Positions 45,390 through 57,792 of a stretch of 64,000 bases of DNA are shown one piece after another. The number at the start of each line of letters is the position of its first letter. The stretch's first letter is position 1. The stretch comes from Themeda triandra (lineage: Eukaryota; Streptophyta; Magnoliopsida; Poales; Poaceae): assembly GCA_018135685.1 (NCBI GenBank), contig JAENPR010000660.1:124001-188000 (forward strand), in the 5' to 3' direction. The position numbers and the translations under genes are program-made. Below the pieces are notes generated by a model, which saw nothing but the letters and a program-made list of their open reading frames with translations, did no database searches and had not been told where the DNA came from.

Positions 45390-48300
45390 CTAACTGTCCA
45401 TGCCAGGTTCGCTTTGCGCATGTGTCTGCAGCTGACCTGGCAATTGGGATTGCAGCTGCGCTTGTGAGGGCTCCTGTGATTGCAGTTGTACCTGAGGTTG
45501 GGGTTGGGAGGCTTCCTGGGTTGATGAATGCAACTGCACTTGTGGGGTCTGCTGAGGCTGCGGGTGGGTCTGCACTTGGGGTAGTGGAGGCTGCGGCTGC
45601 GGGTGGACCTGCACTTGTGGGGGCTGTTGCAGCTGTGGATGGGCCTGCACTTGTGGGGGTGGCTGGGGCTGAGGGTGCAGCTGCACTTGGGGCAGCTGTT
45701 GTGGCTGAGAGTGCAGCTGCAGTTGAGGTTGGAGAGAATGCTGTGTTGGCGGATGCAATTGCAGGTGAGATTGCACGGGTTGCTGTGGTTGAGTATGCAG
45801 CTGAAGTTGGGGTTGTGCTTGTGGTGGCTGTGACGGCTCTTGTTCTGGCTCCTTTGGCTTGGGGACTCCATTATTCATCCTTGCTCGAGCCTCAGCAAAC
45901 ATCCTTTGTTGCTCGGCAACAGCTTCTTCCTCTGTCATCTCAATCCCAGTGAACTTGCTAGCTTTTGGAGAATCCTGCTCAAGAGACATATTGGTGTCAA
46001 GCATAGTACACAGATTAGAAGAGGAAATAATATGAGTCCTGTGAGTAAGAAGTGGTGCAAACCAGAGTATCAAGTTTGTGCTGTTCATACGCAGCATAAA
46101 CCTCCTCAATGTACTCTCTGAAGCCAAGATCCTGATTTAGGAAGAAATTATGATGAGTTAAGGGAACTCACATGTTGATTAGTAATATTGACACCTCGAA
46201 TTTAAACATATAAACACTACTCCCCTCACCCCAAAATAAATCAACTTCTACAGTCAGTCTTAAGTCAAACAATCTTAAGTTTGACCAAATTTATGGGAAA
46301 GAGTACCAATATATATGACACAAAAATTAGTACTCTGTTAGATAGACCATGAAATATTTTTTCATAGTGTACTTTTTATTGCTCAGATATTGGTACTCTT
46401 CTTCATAAAGTTGGTCACACATAAGGTAGTTTGACTTGGGCAACTAAAATTGATTTATTCTGGGAGGGAGAATACACAAATATAGCACATATCAAATGCA
46501 TCCCCCAGAACATATATTACATAATATAACAATCCCCCAAATATTCTGTTGAACTCCAAATTTTGTTATGGTCTATTATACCAGATTAGATAAACTCACA
46601 TATTCACCTTCCAAATTGTGCTAATCATTGATGCTTCTCTTACACACTGTCCCCAAGTATATTATTATATTATATTTACACAGAAAGTTTGCAGAAAAGT
46701 GAATGATAAAGATGATATGCTACTATATTAAACAAGCATCTACAAAAGTATGTCTACACAAAATTAAAGCCAAATAAAGAAAGTTCATCAAGAAACCCAA
46801 AAACCATCAAGGATAACCTCATACCTAACCCTGTGTTTACCAAAATTATTCTTTTGAGAAATCAAACATAAAAAAATTATGAAAGGAGAAAATACTAACA
46901 CTTAGAGCCTTAAGAACATGCTCAGGAGCAATCGTTTTCTTCTCTTCTCTGCTGCACACTTCATTGGATTCAGACGAAAGGAGATTGATGAACTCTGAAA
47001 ATTGGTTTTACATGTAGTAGATTAGAAAAAGAGAGATCAAACTCTATGCTTATGAAGATTTTTTTTTTTTTACTGAAAGGAAGACGGTGAGAGAGATATC
47101 CATAAAAGTGTAAACCATTTAAACAGAACAAGCTATGTAGTTACTTCATTAATGAGTAATGAACTGAATATGGAAGGAGTATATTGGCTTTCTCATGTAG
47201 ACAGCATATGATATCATACAAACTTGCAAATTTCACCTATGCTATCCTTCTAAAAAAACATGTTTAATCTTTTATTATATATTATCCTTCGCAAGATGAC
47301 CTCCAAACTTGAAAGTTCCCAGAAATCAAACAGATAACCATAAATGTTACTACAGTCAGCACTGTACAGTGTATTTTTAATGGTGACACTGTTGTCTTCT
47401 GAACTACAACCAGAAAGCTCAGTGCTCCAAAATGATAAAGGACAACAATTCATGCCAGGCTGAAATTTACAAGATACATGTGCAGAACCATGTTCTTCAA
47501 AGTTCAAACAGTGATTCTTGCATAGCTGAGCATACAAGTTGTACCATATGATGGATGATACTATAGTGGTGTATACTGTATAGCAGTCAGATGTCTTACC
47601 TACACAGCATTCAACAAGAAGATCCTGTGCGTCTCTTGCCACTCGTACATCAGGAGGAAGCATCTCCTTAATTATCTTAAACATTGTTGCTAAAATGCAA
47701 AGCAGAAAACTCAATCAGTACAAGATCTTAAACAACTCCGCAAACAAAATGACGTCAACTGCTAATTTGCTCCCATCCAGGCTCAAGGAACATTATTCGA
47801 ATTGCATAGCACTAATTTGGCAAAACATCATATTAGCATAGTTGTAACTCCATACAATTGTTCATTCACATTTCACGGAATGGCATTAATTAAAAGATAA
47901 TCCAATACTATTATAATTATGAAACAAAGCCCTCTTTTCCAATGTGATGACAAACAGCCATACAATTCACAGAAGAGATTTCATATACTGAGCCACAACA
48001 AGAACCAAACCATTACATGATGCAACATTTCCAACGACTGGAGGGTCATAATTCACCAACCCGAAACTATCAAATCAAAACTATACTAAGTTACTAGTCC
48101 ACTCAGTCCTGTTTTGTAAGGCACAGGGGGGCTAAACTCCATATAGCAAGGAGCACCAAATGCTGAGCTTCCATGGTCCTGTACATGCCAAGTCGAAGCC
48201 TTGTACCGTCCAGAGGACCCAAGCATACCCTAAGAAACGAACTGCATAGTGCGACATCATAGTAGTTTGCATAGTGACATGCAAAGAACAGCTAAGCTCC

Positions 48301-49023
48301 TGTGACGCATTAATACTCTGCCTAGTACTCATCAGATTCCCCATCCACCCTACATAGTGGACTTTATCCAAAACTCTCTGACACGCCTCTTAAACCGGTC
48401 CGGAGCGAGTAACTCCCAGCAAGATAGCACAAAGACATCTCCATTTAACATGACAGTTTAGGCGTTACATGACTATACACACAGAATTACAAGGACTACC
48501 CAATCTTTCAGCAATAAGAAAACATGAATCCCACTAGAAGACAAACAAGAAACCAGGGGCAACAACATCAGCTATAATCTAGCACCACTATACTCCCTTC
48601 AATTAAAAAGGTCCACTAACCCGGCCGTGACTACCAACAAGGCTGCCAGATTAGCTATCCACAACCCACGAAATTCAGGACTTTGCCACAAGGCCCAGGA
48701 CAACCATCCTACATACTAATTGGCGCAGAAATTGAACAGCACTTAGGACAGGCCTAACTTTCCTCAGGGCATCGCTTCAAACCCCAGCTTCTAACCGTAC
48801 CATCTGACAAGATTACGCAAACCAAGCCCAGCTAACGAGATTATTCTACAGAGCAACAAGAGCACGCCCACACACACGACACCCCTAATGGTGTCGAATT
48901 TCACCACAACAAACAAAACGCGCCACAATACGGCTTCTACGGCGGTCACCGGCGGCCAGGGAGCTTACATTTGGGGAGGGAGACGTCCTCCTTGGACTTT
49001 CCCACGATGTCCATCGGGTCCAT
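45390..49023 (-). CDS. Dr1: Dr1 / NC2 beta transcription repressor
   Basis: Five exons (minus): 49023-48969, 47689-47600, 46994-46900, 46131-46063 and 45974-45390, with GT-AG borders, phases that agree and a total of 894 nt, 297 residues. Residues about 10-103 form a histone-fold domain of the NF-YB/Dr1 type: MFKIIKEMLPPDVRVARDAQ, ECCVEFINLLSSESNEVC, TIAPEHVLKAL and DLGFREYIEEVYAAYEQHK. The tail keeps the Dr1 mark EEEAVAEQQRMFAEARARMN. Dr1 pairs with DRAP1 (NC2 alpha) and binds TBP on DNA, blocking TFIIA and TFIIB. The last ~145 residues are a Gln/Pro/His-rich repeat tract. Introns 1 and 3 are long; intron 3 holds a Stowaway MITE. A MULE lies about 300 bp upstream of the ATG. Confidence 0.92.
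46220..46470. mobile_element. Stowaway-like MITE in Dr1 intron 3
   Basis: Left end CTCCCCTCACCCCAAAATAAA and right end (complement) CTCCCTCCCAGAATAAATCAA are inverted relatives. TA precedes the left end. The TTTGACCAAA/GGTCAAA-type inner words are also typical. The right TA is displaced by two bases, so the border is approximate. Confidence 0.65.
47690..48968. other. Dr1 intron 1
   Basis: 1.28 kb intron with no recognisable element or coding frame; it follows the short first coding exon. Confidence 0.6.
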
Positions 49024-50361
49024 CTCCAGGAGCGGCGCGGCACCGAATCCGCGCGACGGGACGCCGGCGCGAGGCAGCGAGCCCTCCCCGCGAGCGAATT
49101 CCGGCGAGAATTCGGCTCCGGCAGCGTGGAATCGAGGAGCTAGGGTTAGGGCGCGCGGCGAGAGCCGGGGACGAATACGAGGGGGAAGAGGTTGAAGTCC
49201 GGAGAGGAATAGAAAGGGTAAAAAAAAACGAAACGCATAGTTTTGCTATTAGGCCCCTAGGATTGTTTATTATTTCTTTGACAGCCTTATGATGGAAAAC
49301 GAGCGCACATGCGCTGCCGTGGTGAGAAGTGAAATTTTCGTATTTTGGTCCTTTTTAAAAACTTTTTTTATAAATAACCCCCTGGTAAAACATTTTCTAA
49401 AAATGACCCGTTTTTAGGCGTCACCACGCCGAGATATGAGGCTCGGCGCTATGTCAGATGACGCCGAACTTTTGCCACGTCAGCACGAACTCAGGTCGCA
49501 GGCGTTGGGCCCCTCGTACCTCGGCGTTGTGTTACTCAGCGCCAAGCCGAAGAACCTCGGCGTGGCACGACTCGACGCCGAGGTCGGGGCACTCAACGCC
49601 GAGAGCAGTACAACAGCAGCAGTCCCAGACGTGCAGCAGCAGTATAGAAACATCTAGACTAGCAGACTAGCGGCACAGCGTGGACGTACAGCAGCACCCA
49701 CTCCGTGCGGGGTCCACCCACGTCTGCCTCCGCGTCTCCTCGCTCAAGTCGCTCTTTCACACCAACAGATGTACTGTACCATTAGCAGTTACAGTTTTTT
49801 TTTGTCTTTGTCCACCAACCTGCTGTTGAGTTCTTCGCCTATTTTTTTTATTGAGTAATTTTTCTATTTTCTTTTTCGCACTTTCTTCATCCGTTTTTAC
49901 TAATATTTTTTTATTTCAAATTCTCAATGATTAAGTAAGTATATCATTATTTTTATATTTATTTCACCCATTATATATTTTTCGCAATTATTGTTTCCTA
50001 CTACCTAAAACACCTTTTATTGTACCCATTTCTTGATTTATTTCCTTTAACTTCTTTTGTCTTTATCCACCAATGCTGTTGTTGAGTTCTTTCTTTCCCA
50101 ATATTGCACCTCTGAACTATTAGCTAGTGTCTATCCTACACCCACAATTATAAAACCGTCTGTTTTACACCCTGAACTTCTCAAACCTACACCCCTGAAC
50201 TGCTTTAAAAAATTCAAATTTTTTGTGGTGAAATTTTTATAGTGGACTAATTATTGTATGCTTGAACAGTTGTAAAAATTTCATACTGATTGGATCATGT
50301 ATAACTACAAGGAAATGGTGGAACACCATGCCATATATCCATTGTTCTAAATTATGAGTTA

Positions 50362-50596
50362 CTCCCTCCGTTTCAAAAAGAACAACGTTTTGGGTTTTCG
50401 TGCCACAAGTTTGATTCGATTTATAGAAAATGTGTGCAATATTTATATCTCTAAATAATTTTGTTAAAAAACTATATTTAAAGATCTTTTTGATGATACT
50501 AATTACTTAGCATAAATATTAATATATTTTAATATAAAATTACCGGCAGTAATTTTTCGGGAAGTGAGAATGTCATTCTTTTTGAAACGGAGGGAG
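50362..50596. mobile_element. Stowaway MITE (235 bp)
   Basis: Perfectly typical ends: TA|CTCCCTCCGTTTCAAAAAGA and the complement CTTTTTGAAACGGAGGGAG|TA. TA target site, AT-rich core, no coding capacity; Tc1/mariner-related. Confidence 0.92.
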
Positions 50597-50617
50597 TACT
50601 CTGACCTGTACATCAAA

Positions 50618-50638
50618 GTATATATATATATATATATA
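50618..50638. repeat. TA microsatellite
   Basis: About ten TA units immediately right of the Stowaway. Confidence 0.8.
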
Positions 50639-51824
50639 GACATATGTTATATCTAAATAAATAGCAAATTAGATGTACAAAAAATCAAATCTACTTTGTA
50701 CCTTTTCCTAGGTAAATATAAATACTTTGTACCCAAATATTTATGATACTAAATACTCTGCACGTACTGAGTGAGGAGTACTACATCCTAACATGGTTCA
50801 TTCAAATTGAGTGAGGAGAGGTGGGCCCCGCACGTAGGGTGTTGCTGTGCACGTCCGCACTGGGACTGCTGCTCTCGGCGTGGAGTGTTGTTGTACTCGA
50901 GTGTTGCTGTACTGGGTGTTGCTGTACTGCTCTCGGCTCTGAGTGCCCAGACTCGGCGTACTGCTCTCGACGTCAGGGTGCCCAGACTCGGCGTGGAGTC
51001 GTGCCACGCCGAGGTCTGCGGCTTGGCGCTGAGTAGCACAACGCCGAGGTACACGGGGCCCAACGCCTGCTACCTGAGTCCGCGCTGACGTGGCAAAAGT
51101 TCGGCGTCATTTGACATAGCGCCGAGCCTCATATCTCAGCGTGGTGTCCTAGAACGCCTAAAAACGGGTCATTTTTAGAAAACGTTTTACCAGGGGGTTA
51201 TTTATAAAAAAAGTTTTTAAAAAGGACCAAAATACAAAAATTTCACTGATGAGAAAATAAAATATTTCATTATAGTCCCTGAAGTGTTTTTTTGCTTAGT
51301 AGTGCTTTCTTCAAATGTGGGACCCACATTGAGCACGGACTCAATGTAATAGTGGCGAGTTGATGACTGTTGATGGACTAATCGAGTTTCCACCATAGTT
51401 TATGCTCGGACAGCACGGTTAGCAGGCGGCTCTCTTTTTTATTTTTTTGAAAATCAGCAGGAGGACTCTTATGTCATGTATAAGAAGCAGCAGCAAGTTT
51501 TACAACTTTTGTATTGTTATTTTTAGAGTTCAAAAGAACACGTTTTTGTCTCCTGGCCTGAGTGCTATCTTAGTTGCAATTGTTATTTGTAGTTGGGCAT
51601 TTTGGTTCTCCAACCACCATACCCACCAATCTTTGGAGTAGCCCCAACACACCAGTGTGAATAGTAGCTTGTAGAGGACTGGCTAGCATTGGGTATGTTA
51701 GTAGCTCTAATCTTTTATGCCTACGTGCTTTTCAATTTTTCATTGAAGCCTACGATGGTGTATGCTTGTAATGTTGCTGTCCTTAATAGTAAAGTACCCT
51801 TGATCCAGAGTTCTTACTAAATTA

Positions 51825-52074
51825 GGTCTTGTTTAGTTCCCTAAATTTACACCTAAATTCTACTGTGCAAAAAGAAGATTCATATCACATCAAAATGCTG
51901 ACATATGCATAGAGTACTAAGTGTAGATGAAATCAAAAACTAAATGCACAATTTTGTTGTACTTAATTAATCAATGTTTGGACAATTTTTACCAAATACA
52001 AACGAAATGCTACAGCGATGCATTTATGGCAAACTCCTAACTTTGCCACTCCTAATTTAGGATCTAAAAAGACC
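51825..52074. mobile_element. Tourist MITE (250 bp)
   Basis: Ends GGTCTTGTTTAGTTCC and (complement) GGTCTTTTTAGATCC, flanked by TTA at 51822-51824 and 52075-52077. It interrupts one copy of the duplicated segment. Confidence 0.85.
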
Positions 52075-52782
52075 TTAGCGTCCAATGCTCATATGTACTT
52101 ACAGACTTCCTTAGCAAAAAGGCAGTGCATACAAATATGAGTCATTGTTTTCGACTCATGATCACACAACATATTGGCGGGATTGCATGCCCTCAAAAAT
52201 TTCAAGTGAAACGCCTTTCTCTAAGCAAACTTTTAGAAGTTCTTTGTCCTAATTTTTAAAGAGTTTTACAATATTATATTATTATTGTTACACGATTGAA
52301 ACATGGAGTTTAGATAAAAGAAAGAGCAGAGCAGTCTATCCATAGATGACCATATGCTTCTGTCACATGACCTGAGTGCTATCTTAGTTAACATGAAAAC
52401 TTGCAATGATAAAGCCGATTTGCCTTCCAAGATACGACAGTTGCATTCCTTTCTAAATGTTTGCATATAAATGAAAAAATAAGTTGCAATTGTTATTTAT
52501 AGTTAGGCATTTTGGTTCTACAATACAATGACTATACCCACCAATCTTCATAGTAGGCCCAACACGCCAACGTGGCTAGTAGCCTCAGCCTTTCACGTGG
52601 ACTCAAAGTTTCATGTCATAAGAGCAGGTATAGTAAGGACTTTAGGCCGGCGAAATAACACTCCACGTCATCAAAATAATGCCAAGAGATGCTTGAGCCG
52701 GCGTTTGGCTTCTCGCCGACTGAAACACAAGACCCGAGATAAAAAGTTACTCTCCCGGCATATGTCGAAGCAGCAGCTCTAA

Positions 52783-53135
52783 GGCCGGCCTCAATGGGCA
52801 TTTCAATAGAGTGTCATGCACATTTAATAGCGTGACACATCAGCAAACAAACAAGTTTTACATGAAATGGAGAGGAGAGAGAGAAAAAAGTTTCACCTCA
52901 TATGCGTTGTTTCCTAGACTTCGGTAACCGAGTGAAACCCCACTGAGGGCTAGATCATTTCACCATCTTGCATGTGATCCAATCATCTTGCAGCAATTAA
53001 ATGTTTTGCTTAGCCTTGGAAACAACAAAGTGAAATGCTCTATTGCTGGAGTTGTTTCATGGATGGTTTCATTTCAATCTTGATGACGTGTTAGTATGTG
53101 AAACCGTGCAGTGACATTGCCCATTGAGACTGGCC
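52783..53135. mobile_element. Harbinger/Tourist-like MITE (353 bp)
   Basis: Ends GGCCGGCCTCAATGGGCA and (complement) GGCCAGTCTCAATGGGCA, flanked by TAA at 52780-52782 and 53136-53138. Confidence 0.8.
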
Positions 53136-53139
53136 TAAC

Positions 53140-53205
53140 TAGCAGATGCCAGGAGAAGGGCTGGCTGGCCCAACTAGCAGATGCCGGGAGAAGGGCTGGC
53201 CTAAC
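53140..53205. repeat. Short tandem repeat
   Basis: CTAGCAGATGCC(A/G)GGAGAAGG followed by GCTGGC occurs twice, with AACTAG around it. Confidence 0.7.
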
Positions 53206-53532
53206 TTGTTTTTGACCTTTTTGTCGAAGCCTACAATGACAAATGTTTGCATTGTTGTTGCCCTCAGTAGTAGAGTCCCTTTGATCTTACCACATTGGGG
53301 TTCAATGCTCTTATGTACTCACATACTTCCACAGCAAAAGGGCAGTGCACACAAAGATGAGTCATTGTTTCCGACTATTGATCATGCAACATATTAGTAG
53401 GATCAAGTGAAATGCCTTTTTTCAAGCTAACTTTCAAAGGTTCTTTGTCCTATTTTTAAAAGGAGTTTTTACTTCCAGATTTGGATTTGAGGGTCTAAAC
53501 ATTTGATGGACGTGTCATCCATCTATATTATA

Positions 53533-53917
53533 CTCCCTATATCATGAAATACAATGTATTACAACTTCTAAATTTGTACTAAAATATAAGGCATTCTATT
53601 TAGTACCAATGTTAAGATTCAACAATGTTTGTTAGCAAGGAAAGTATAATTTAAAGAAAAACACTTACTAGGATTTAATTTTAGCAGTCGGAAACCTAGA
53701 AGAGGCTATATTTGTTGTTCCGCGAACATCCACATCCCGAATTCGGGAACATTATAATCCCACATTATAAAATAGCACCCCAAGTTCTCGTTCCACGTTC
53801 CCTTGTGGGAACATGATTGCTAATGGTTTAGTCGTATGCATATTTACTTAAGTAATCTTTTCGAGGGAATATTTACGTAACTTAAAACAAATACACTATA
53901 TTACACAACTAAGGGAG
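53533..53917. mobile_element. Degenerate Stowaway-like element
   Basis: TA|CTCCCTATATCATG at the left and AACTAAGGGAG|TA at the right give short, poorly matched inverted ends. The core contains an unrelated C/G-richer stretch (53710-53810). Weakly supported. Confidence 0.3.
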
Positions 53918-54234
53918 TATTCAACAAGTGACACCTCGCCGGAAAAATCATAGGGGTATTTACAAAGTACCAATAGCTTTTACATTTTGTAAGAATGGCA
54001 CTTGAATGGTACCTCGCGTGGAGACTTGCAGTTAAGACTCTTTAGGGGCAATTTTTCGTAATTGTCCCTAATCCATAAATCAATTGAAAAATTATAAATT
54101 TAAGCATATTGTTAGTGTTGTAACAAAAGCAAAAATATATTCAATTAAACATGTGATGTCAAATACACTAGCAATACGAACCTACATGTCATTACCATGG
54201 GACAACCGGTCAATAACTTTGAACTTTGAGTTAA

Positions 54235-54265
54235 CTAGTATATTGCTCGTGCGTTGCTACGGCTT
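54235..54265 (-). mobile_element. Degenerate Helitron 3' end
   Basis: On the minus strand GCCGTAGCAACGCACGAGCA, seven bases, then CTAG and T resemble the Helitron termini at 6248 and 9862, with the hairpin stem partly lost. Confidence 0.35.
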
Positions 54266-54399
54266 TATTATGGAGATGCGCATAAAAACAACAAAGAAAG
54301 ATGACATTTATGCATAGCTGAAGTCTCAAGCAATTATATTCGACTACGGTATATGACCATACATACTACAAATACTACAAATGTCTCTATGGATACTAA

Positions 54400-55151
54400 C
54401 AACATCATGTTATATATCTTTTCATATTTCCATACTCTTGTGGCTCATTCTCTACATACGTATAGAGCAGAAGCAAGGATTGGGAGCTTGGAAACGATGG
54501 AGAGAGGACAACCATATTTATTGATCCAATGATCCAATATGAATAATACAAGAACGAACATATAAAAGTAGGAGAGAAAACAAGAATAACCAAGCAAACT
54601 CCTAATATATTTGGAAACCAAGCGATGCTTACCTCCTTCTAGATCTAACCCTATGTAGTTATGCTCTAAACTATGGAGCTCTAATTGAGATGGTAGCTCT
54701 AGGGCTTCTCTCTATTGAGACAGATGAATAATGAACTAAATTAAGGTTTCTCCTAGGGTTAGGGGCCTTGCTTATATAGCCCCTCGAGGCACCACGGTCG
54801 TCGGATCAAACCGATATTAATGGACGAAGATTACCGATCCTCGAAGGCGGTGGAGGCATGATCCGTGTGACTGCTCCCCATTGGTCGATGGGGGAGGACG
54901 CCCGCCCTGTCCCAGTGACAGGTGGGTCCCCCTCTAGGGGTCGTATTCCCGTGTCCTCTAGATTTTTCTTTCGTATACGTAGGTGCTTTTCTCTCTATGT
55001 AAATAGACAGGTGGGTCCCCCTGCAAAATAGACATCCATCAAAACTCATGGAATTCTATTAGTGTAACCCCCTGTATCTAGATGATATTTATGTTTAACC
55101 CTTTATCATGCTATGTTGATGGTTAAAAATGACACTTATCTACCATCAACA
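54400..55151 (-). repeat. Probable LTR fragment or solo LTR
   Basis: On the minus strand it starts TGTTGATGGTAGATAAGTG, has a TATA box (GGCTATATAAGCAAGG, about 54785-54770) two-thirds along, and a leader-like AGCCCTAGAGC region after it. No second copy, internal region or target duplication found. It could also be a promoter fragment. Confidence 0.35.
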
Positions 55152-55221
55152 CTAGCCCAACGCGTACAGGTAGAAAATTTAACCATCCTCCTACCTGTTC
55201 ATGCCCAAGATGCACGTCAAA

Positions 55222-55313
55222 CTCATAGACATTACGGAAGCAATAGGAAGATTGCTTAAACAACACTCTCATAGACATTACAGAAGCAATAGGAAGATTG
55301 CTTAAACAACACT
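55222..55313. repeat. 46-bp tandem duplication
   Basis: CTCATAGACATTAC(G/A)GAAGC... repeated with period 46 and one mismatch. A further short duplication (CACCACA(G/C)AGTAGCTTTGT) lies at about 55440-55490. Confidence 0.85.
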
Positions 55314-55499
55314 AGCAAGTTTAGTACCTGTCTAGCTGAGTACGATGGATATATACCAGCGGATCATGAATCCATGATCTTCAGACCAAGATGGCTGATT
55401 GCAAACCTTGTCTAGGTTACCAGGATGACTGAATCTGTATCACCACAGAGTAGCTTTGTTTAAGTCACCACACAGTAGCTTTGTCTAAGTCAGATAGTG

Positions 55500-56197
55500 T
55501 GATGCTCACTAAAAGTCCCATGTCTTATAATCCCTAACATACATTTTTCTTGATTGTCCACCATCCATCAACATAGGTAGCTGAAAGAAATAGCTTCCAT
55601 AGATATCTTAATACATTCGACAAATCATTTTGCAATAATCATGGTCTAGATCTGCAGTTAAGATAAATATAAAAGCTTAGTTCAACACAATAAAATATCA
55701 AATAGCTCAGTTCAACACAATTGATCCGGTGTCACAACCAATCATCTAGAGTTCTTCACAATTGAACATCAGAATTATACAAGCACTCTTATGTGTCCCT
55801 CAATCACTGAAACTACATTATTCAGTGAAGGACCTATTGTCGTGCAGGCAGAGGTACAACGGGTTCAGAAAATATAGCAACGAAAGAGCGCCGTCGTGCA
55901 GGCTGATGCAGGTAGCATGTCACGTAATCGTTTGTTGCAAGGTCCAGATGCAGTGGTGGCCAAATGTAGCCGTCCAGGTACGGATCCGACTTTAGAGCAA
56001 GGTACGCTGTATGCCAAAGCCGCGTGCAGGGCCAAGCCTGAGGATCGACGTGTTGGTGCCTGCACACATGACCCCTCATCATCCGAGGCATGCTGGGCTC
56101 CACGACATGGCTGTCCTCAACTGCGTTTGGCGGTAGCGCCGGGGCTGTGGCCGGAGGCGAGCTATCGCTAGTGGCATGGACGTCGTACTCCTCCCAG
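55500..56197. other. Spacer, no gene seen
   Basis: 55500-55830 AT-rich without features; 55840-56190 is GC-richer, with short open frames on both strands but no recognisable domain. Confidence 0.45.
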
Positions 56198-56689
56198 TGT
56201 TGAAAGCTCCAGTTTGGTTTTGGTAATTAATGACACTCAACGTTGCTAATGCTTTGTTCTAAGTCTGGTTAGACACATAGCAACGTGACGGTGGATGATG
56301 GAGCATGGTGATCACGGTGTTGAACTTCGTGGACATGTGAAGTGATCAAGCTCCGACGGAGGCCCATGGAGATCAAGGCGAAGGTATACTTGATAGGGCT
56401 TTCCGGTTTGGTGGTCAAGACACTTAGTGAGTGTGACCACATTTAGGATCGATAACCGACTATGAAGAGGGGTTTCCTCGGTTCATTCGCGGTCCTAAGT
56501 GCCTCTAGGTTTGACTCGGCATAATGCATGAGAGACTAACTAGAGAGCTAACTCTTGCCGACATGTTGTCGTGTTGTTCTACTAACTCCGGTGCTTGAGA
56601 TGAGGTCTACACTTGGTGGAGTTGGTAATCAAGGCAAGAGGATGGATGTGGAACAAAGTCGGCGCGAAGAGACGACAAGGTCATCACCT

Positions 56690-57090
56690 TGGCACGCGCC
56701 GGACGCGTCTGTTGGACGGCGTCGGATGCGGCCAAGGTGGTCAGGACGCGGAACAGAAGCTCCTCGTGGCGAGGGCAGCAGTGGACGCCCCGCTAGGTAG
56801 CGCCGGATGCGTCTGATGGGCACCAGACGCTACCCAGAGAGGTACTCAGGCCGTTGAGTCCCTCGAACGCGCTGCGTTGCGGCGCCGGACGCGTCCGGAG
56901 GACGCCGGACGCAACGCAGAGAGGAACTCGGCAGGCTGCGACCGCCGGACGCGCTCGATGGCGAGCGTCGGACGCACGTTGAAGACCTTCGCCGGACGCT
57001 GACGTGGCAAGTTCAAAGCTCCAACGGTCGGCTCGGGAGGAGGCGCCGGACGCGTCCGGCGCATGGAAGCAGACGCGTCCGGCGCGTTGT
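56690..57090 (+). promoter_or_regulatory. Palindrome cluster upstream of LTR TATA box
   Basis: The motif CGCCGGACGCGTC, often completed to CGCCGGACGCGTCCGGCG-like palindromes, recurs about eight times in 400 bp directly upstream of the TATA box. Conserved palindromic repeats in this part of the LTR are a known Sirevirus feature; a regulatory role is inference. Confidence 0.65.
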
Positions 57091-57135
57091 TTCTGGCTGC
57101 CCGAGGAGGATAACGGTTGGATTTTGTGCTTGGCC

Positions 57136-57143
57136 TATAAATA
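57136..57143 (+). promoter_or_regulatory. LTR TATA box
   Basis: GGCCTATAAATAGAAGG, placed after the palindrome cluster; transcription would begin near 57165. Confidence 0.7.
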
Positions 57144-57792
57144 GAAGGGTGGTCAGTTTGGAGACGTCCTCTTGGCCATTTCTTTCATTCCTGAGCATTC
57201 TTGAGCAAGAGACTCCCTCTCCCACTCATCTCTTTGATTCTTGAGCATCTCTTGTGAGATTTGAGTGAGGATTCAAGTGCATTGCATTGAGAGTTGCATC
57301 TAGAGGCACTTGTTCATCGAGTGAGCTGCGGATTCTTGTTACTCTTCGATGATTCCAGTCACCGTAGATGGTTTGGAGCAGCGGGTGGTGGTTGAGCTCG
57401 ACTTGGTGATTGTTCGAGGCCACACCGGGTTCTTGTGAGGGGTTCTTGATCCTTCCCCGCGGGAGTTCGTGAAAGGATACTCTAGTGGATTGCTCATGGC
57501 TTGTGGATCCTTGTCTTGTGTGGAGATTGCGGCTCCCCATTGGGGTCTTTGGCACCGAGCCAATTGAGCGGGCAACTCATCAAGCAAGTGCATCGCCACA
57601 ATGAGGACTAGCTTGCCGGGAAGCAAGTGAACCTCGATAAAAAATCATTGTGTCGATTTGTGATTGCCGAGGCTTTGACCTCCTTGTGCTTGTGCTTGAG
57701 CTCCCTAGGTGATTGGCTACTACTCCGGTGATTGGCTATCTTCTACTCCTCGTGGCGGTATAAATTTCCATCATCTCTTTACTTCCCGCAAA

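Larger units (their letters stand above)
49329..51246. mobile_element. MULE with >300-bp inverted repeats
   Basis: The left arm from GTGAAATTTTCGTATTTTGG (49329) and the right arm ending at 51246 are inverted copies for over 300 bp, through ATGACCCGTTTTTAGGCGT and the CGGCGCTATGTCA / GACGCCGAACTTTTGCCACG stretches. Flanking 9-mers TGGTGAGAA (49320-49328) and TGATGAGAA (51247-51255) differ at one base. This is a non-autonomous Mutator-like element. The inner arms contain repeated CTCGGCG and CAGCAACAC words. A Stowaway is nested inside. Confidence 0.8.
51560..53460. repeat. Two diverged copies of a ~0.5 kb segment
   Basis: GTTGCAATTGTTATTTxTAG...ACCCACCAATCTT occurs at 51574 and 52482. GAAGCCTAC(G/A)ATG...CAAAAxGGCAGTGCA...GAGTCATTGTTT occurs at 51747-52160 (split by a Tourist MITE) and 53227-53370. 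Both pairs are in the same order and orientation, so a tandem segment was duplicated and later interrupted by different MITEs. Confidence 0.7.

Noticed and set aside
45167..45952. 261-codon plus-strand frame (Ala/Val/Gly-rich)
   Set aside because: Antisense shadow of the Dr1 Gln/Pro repeat tail; no start signals or domain.
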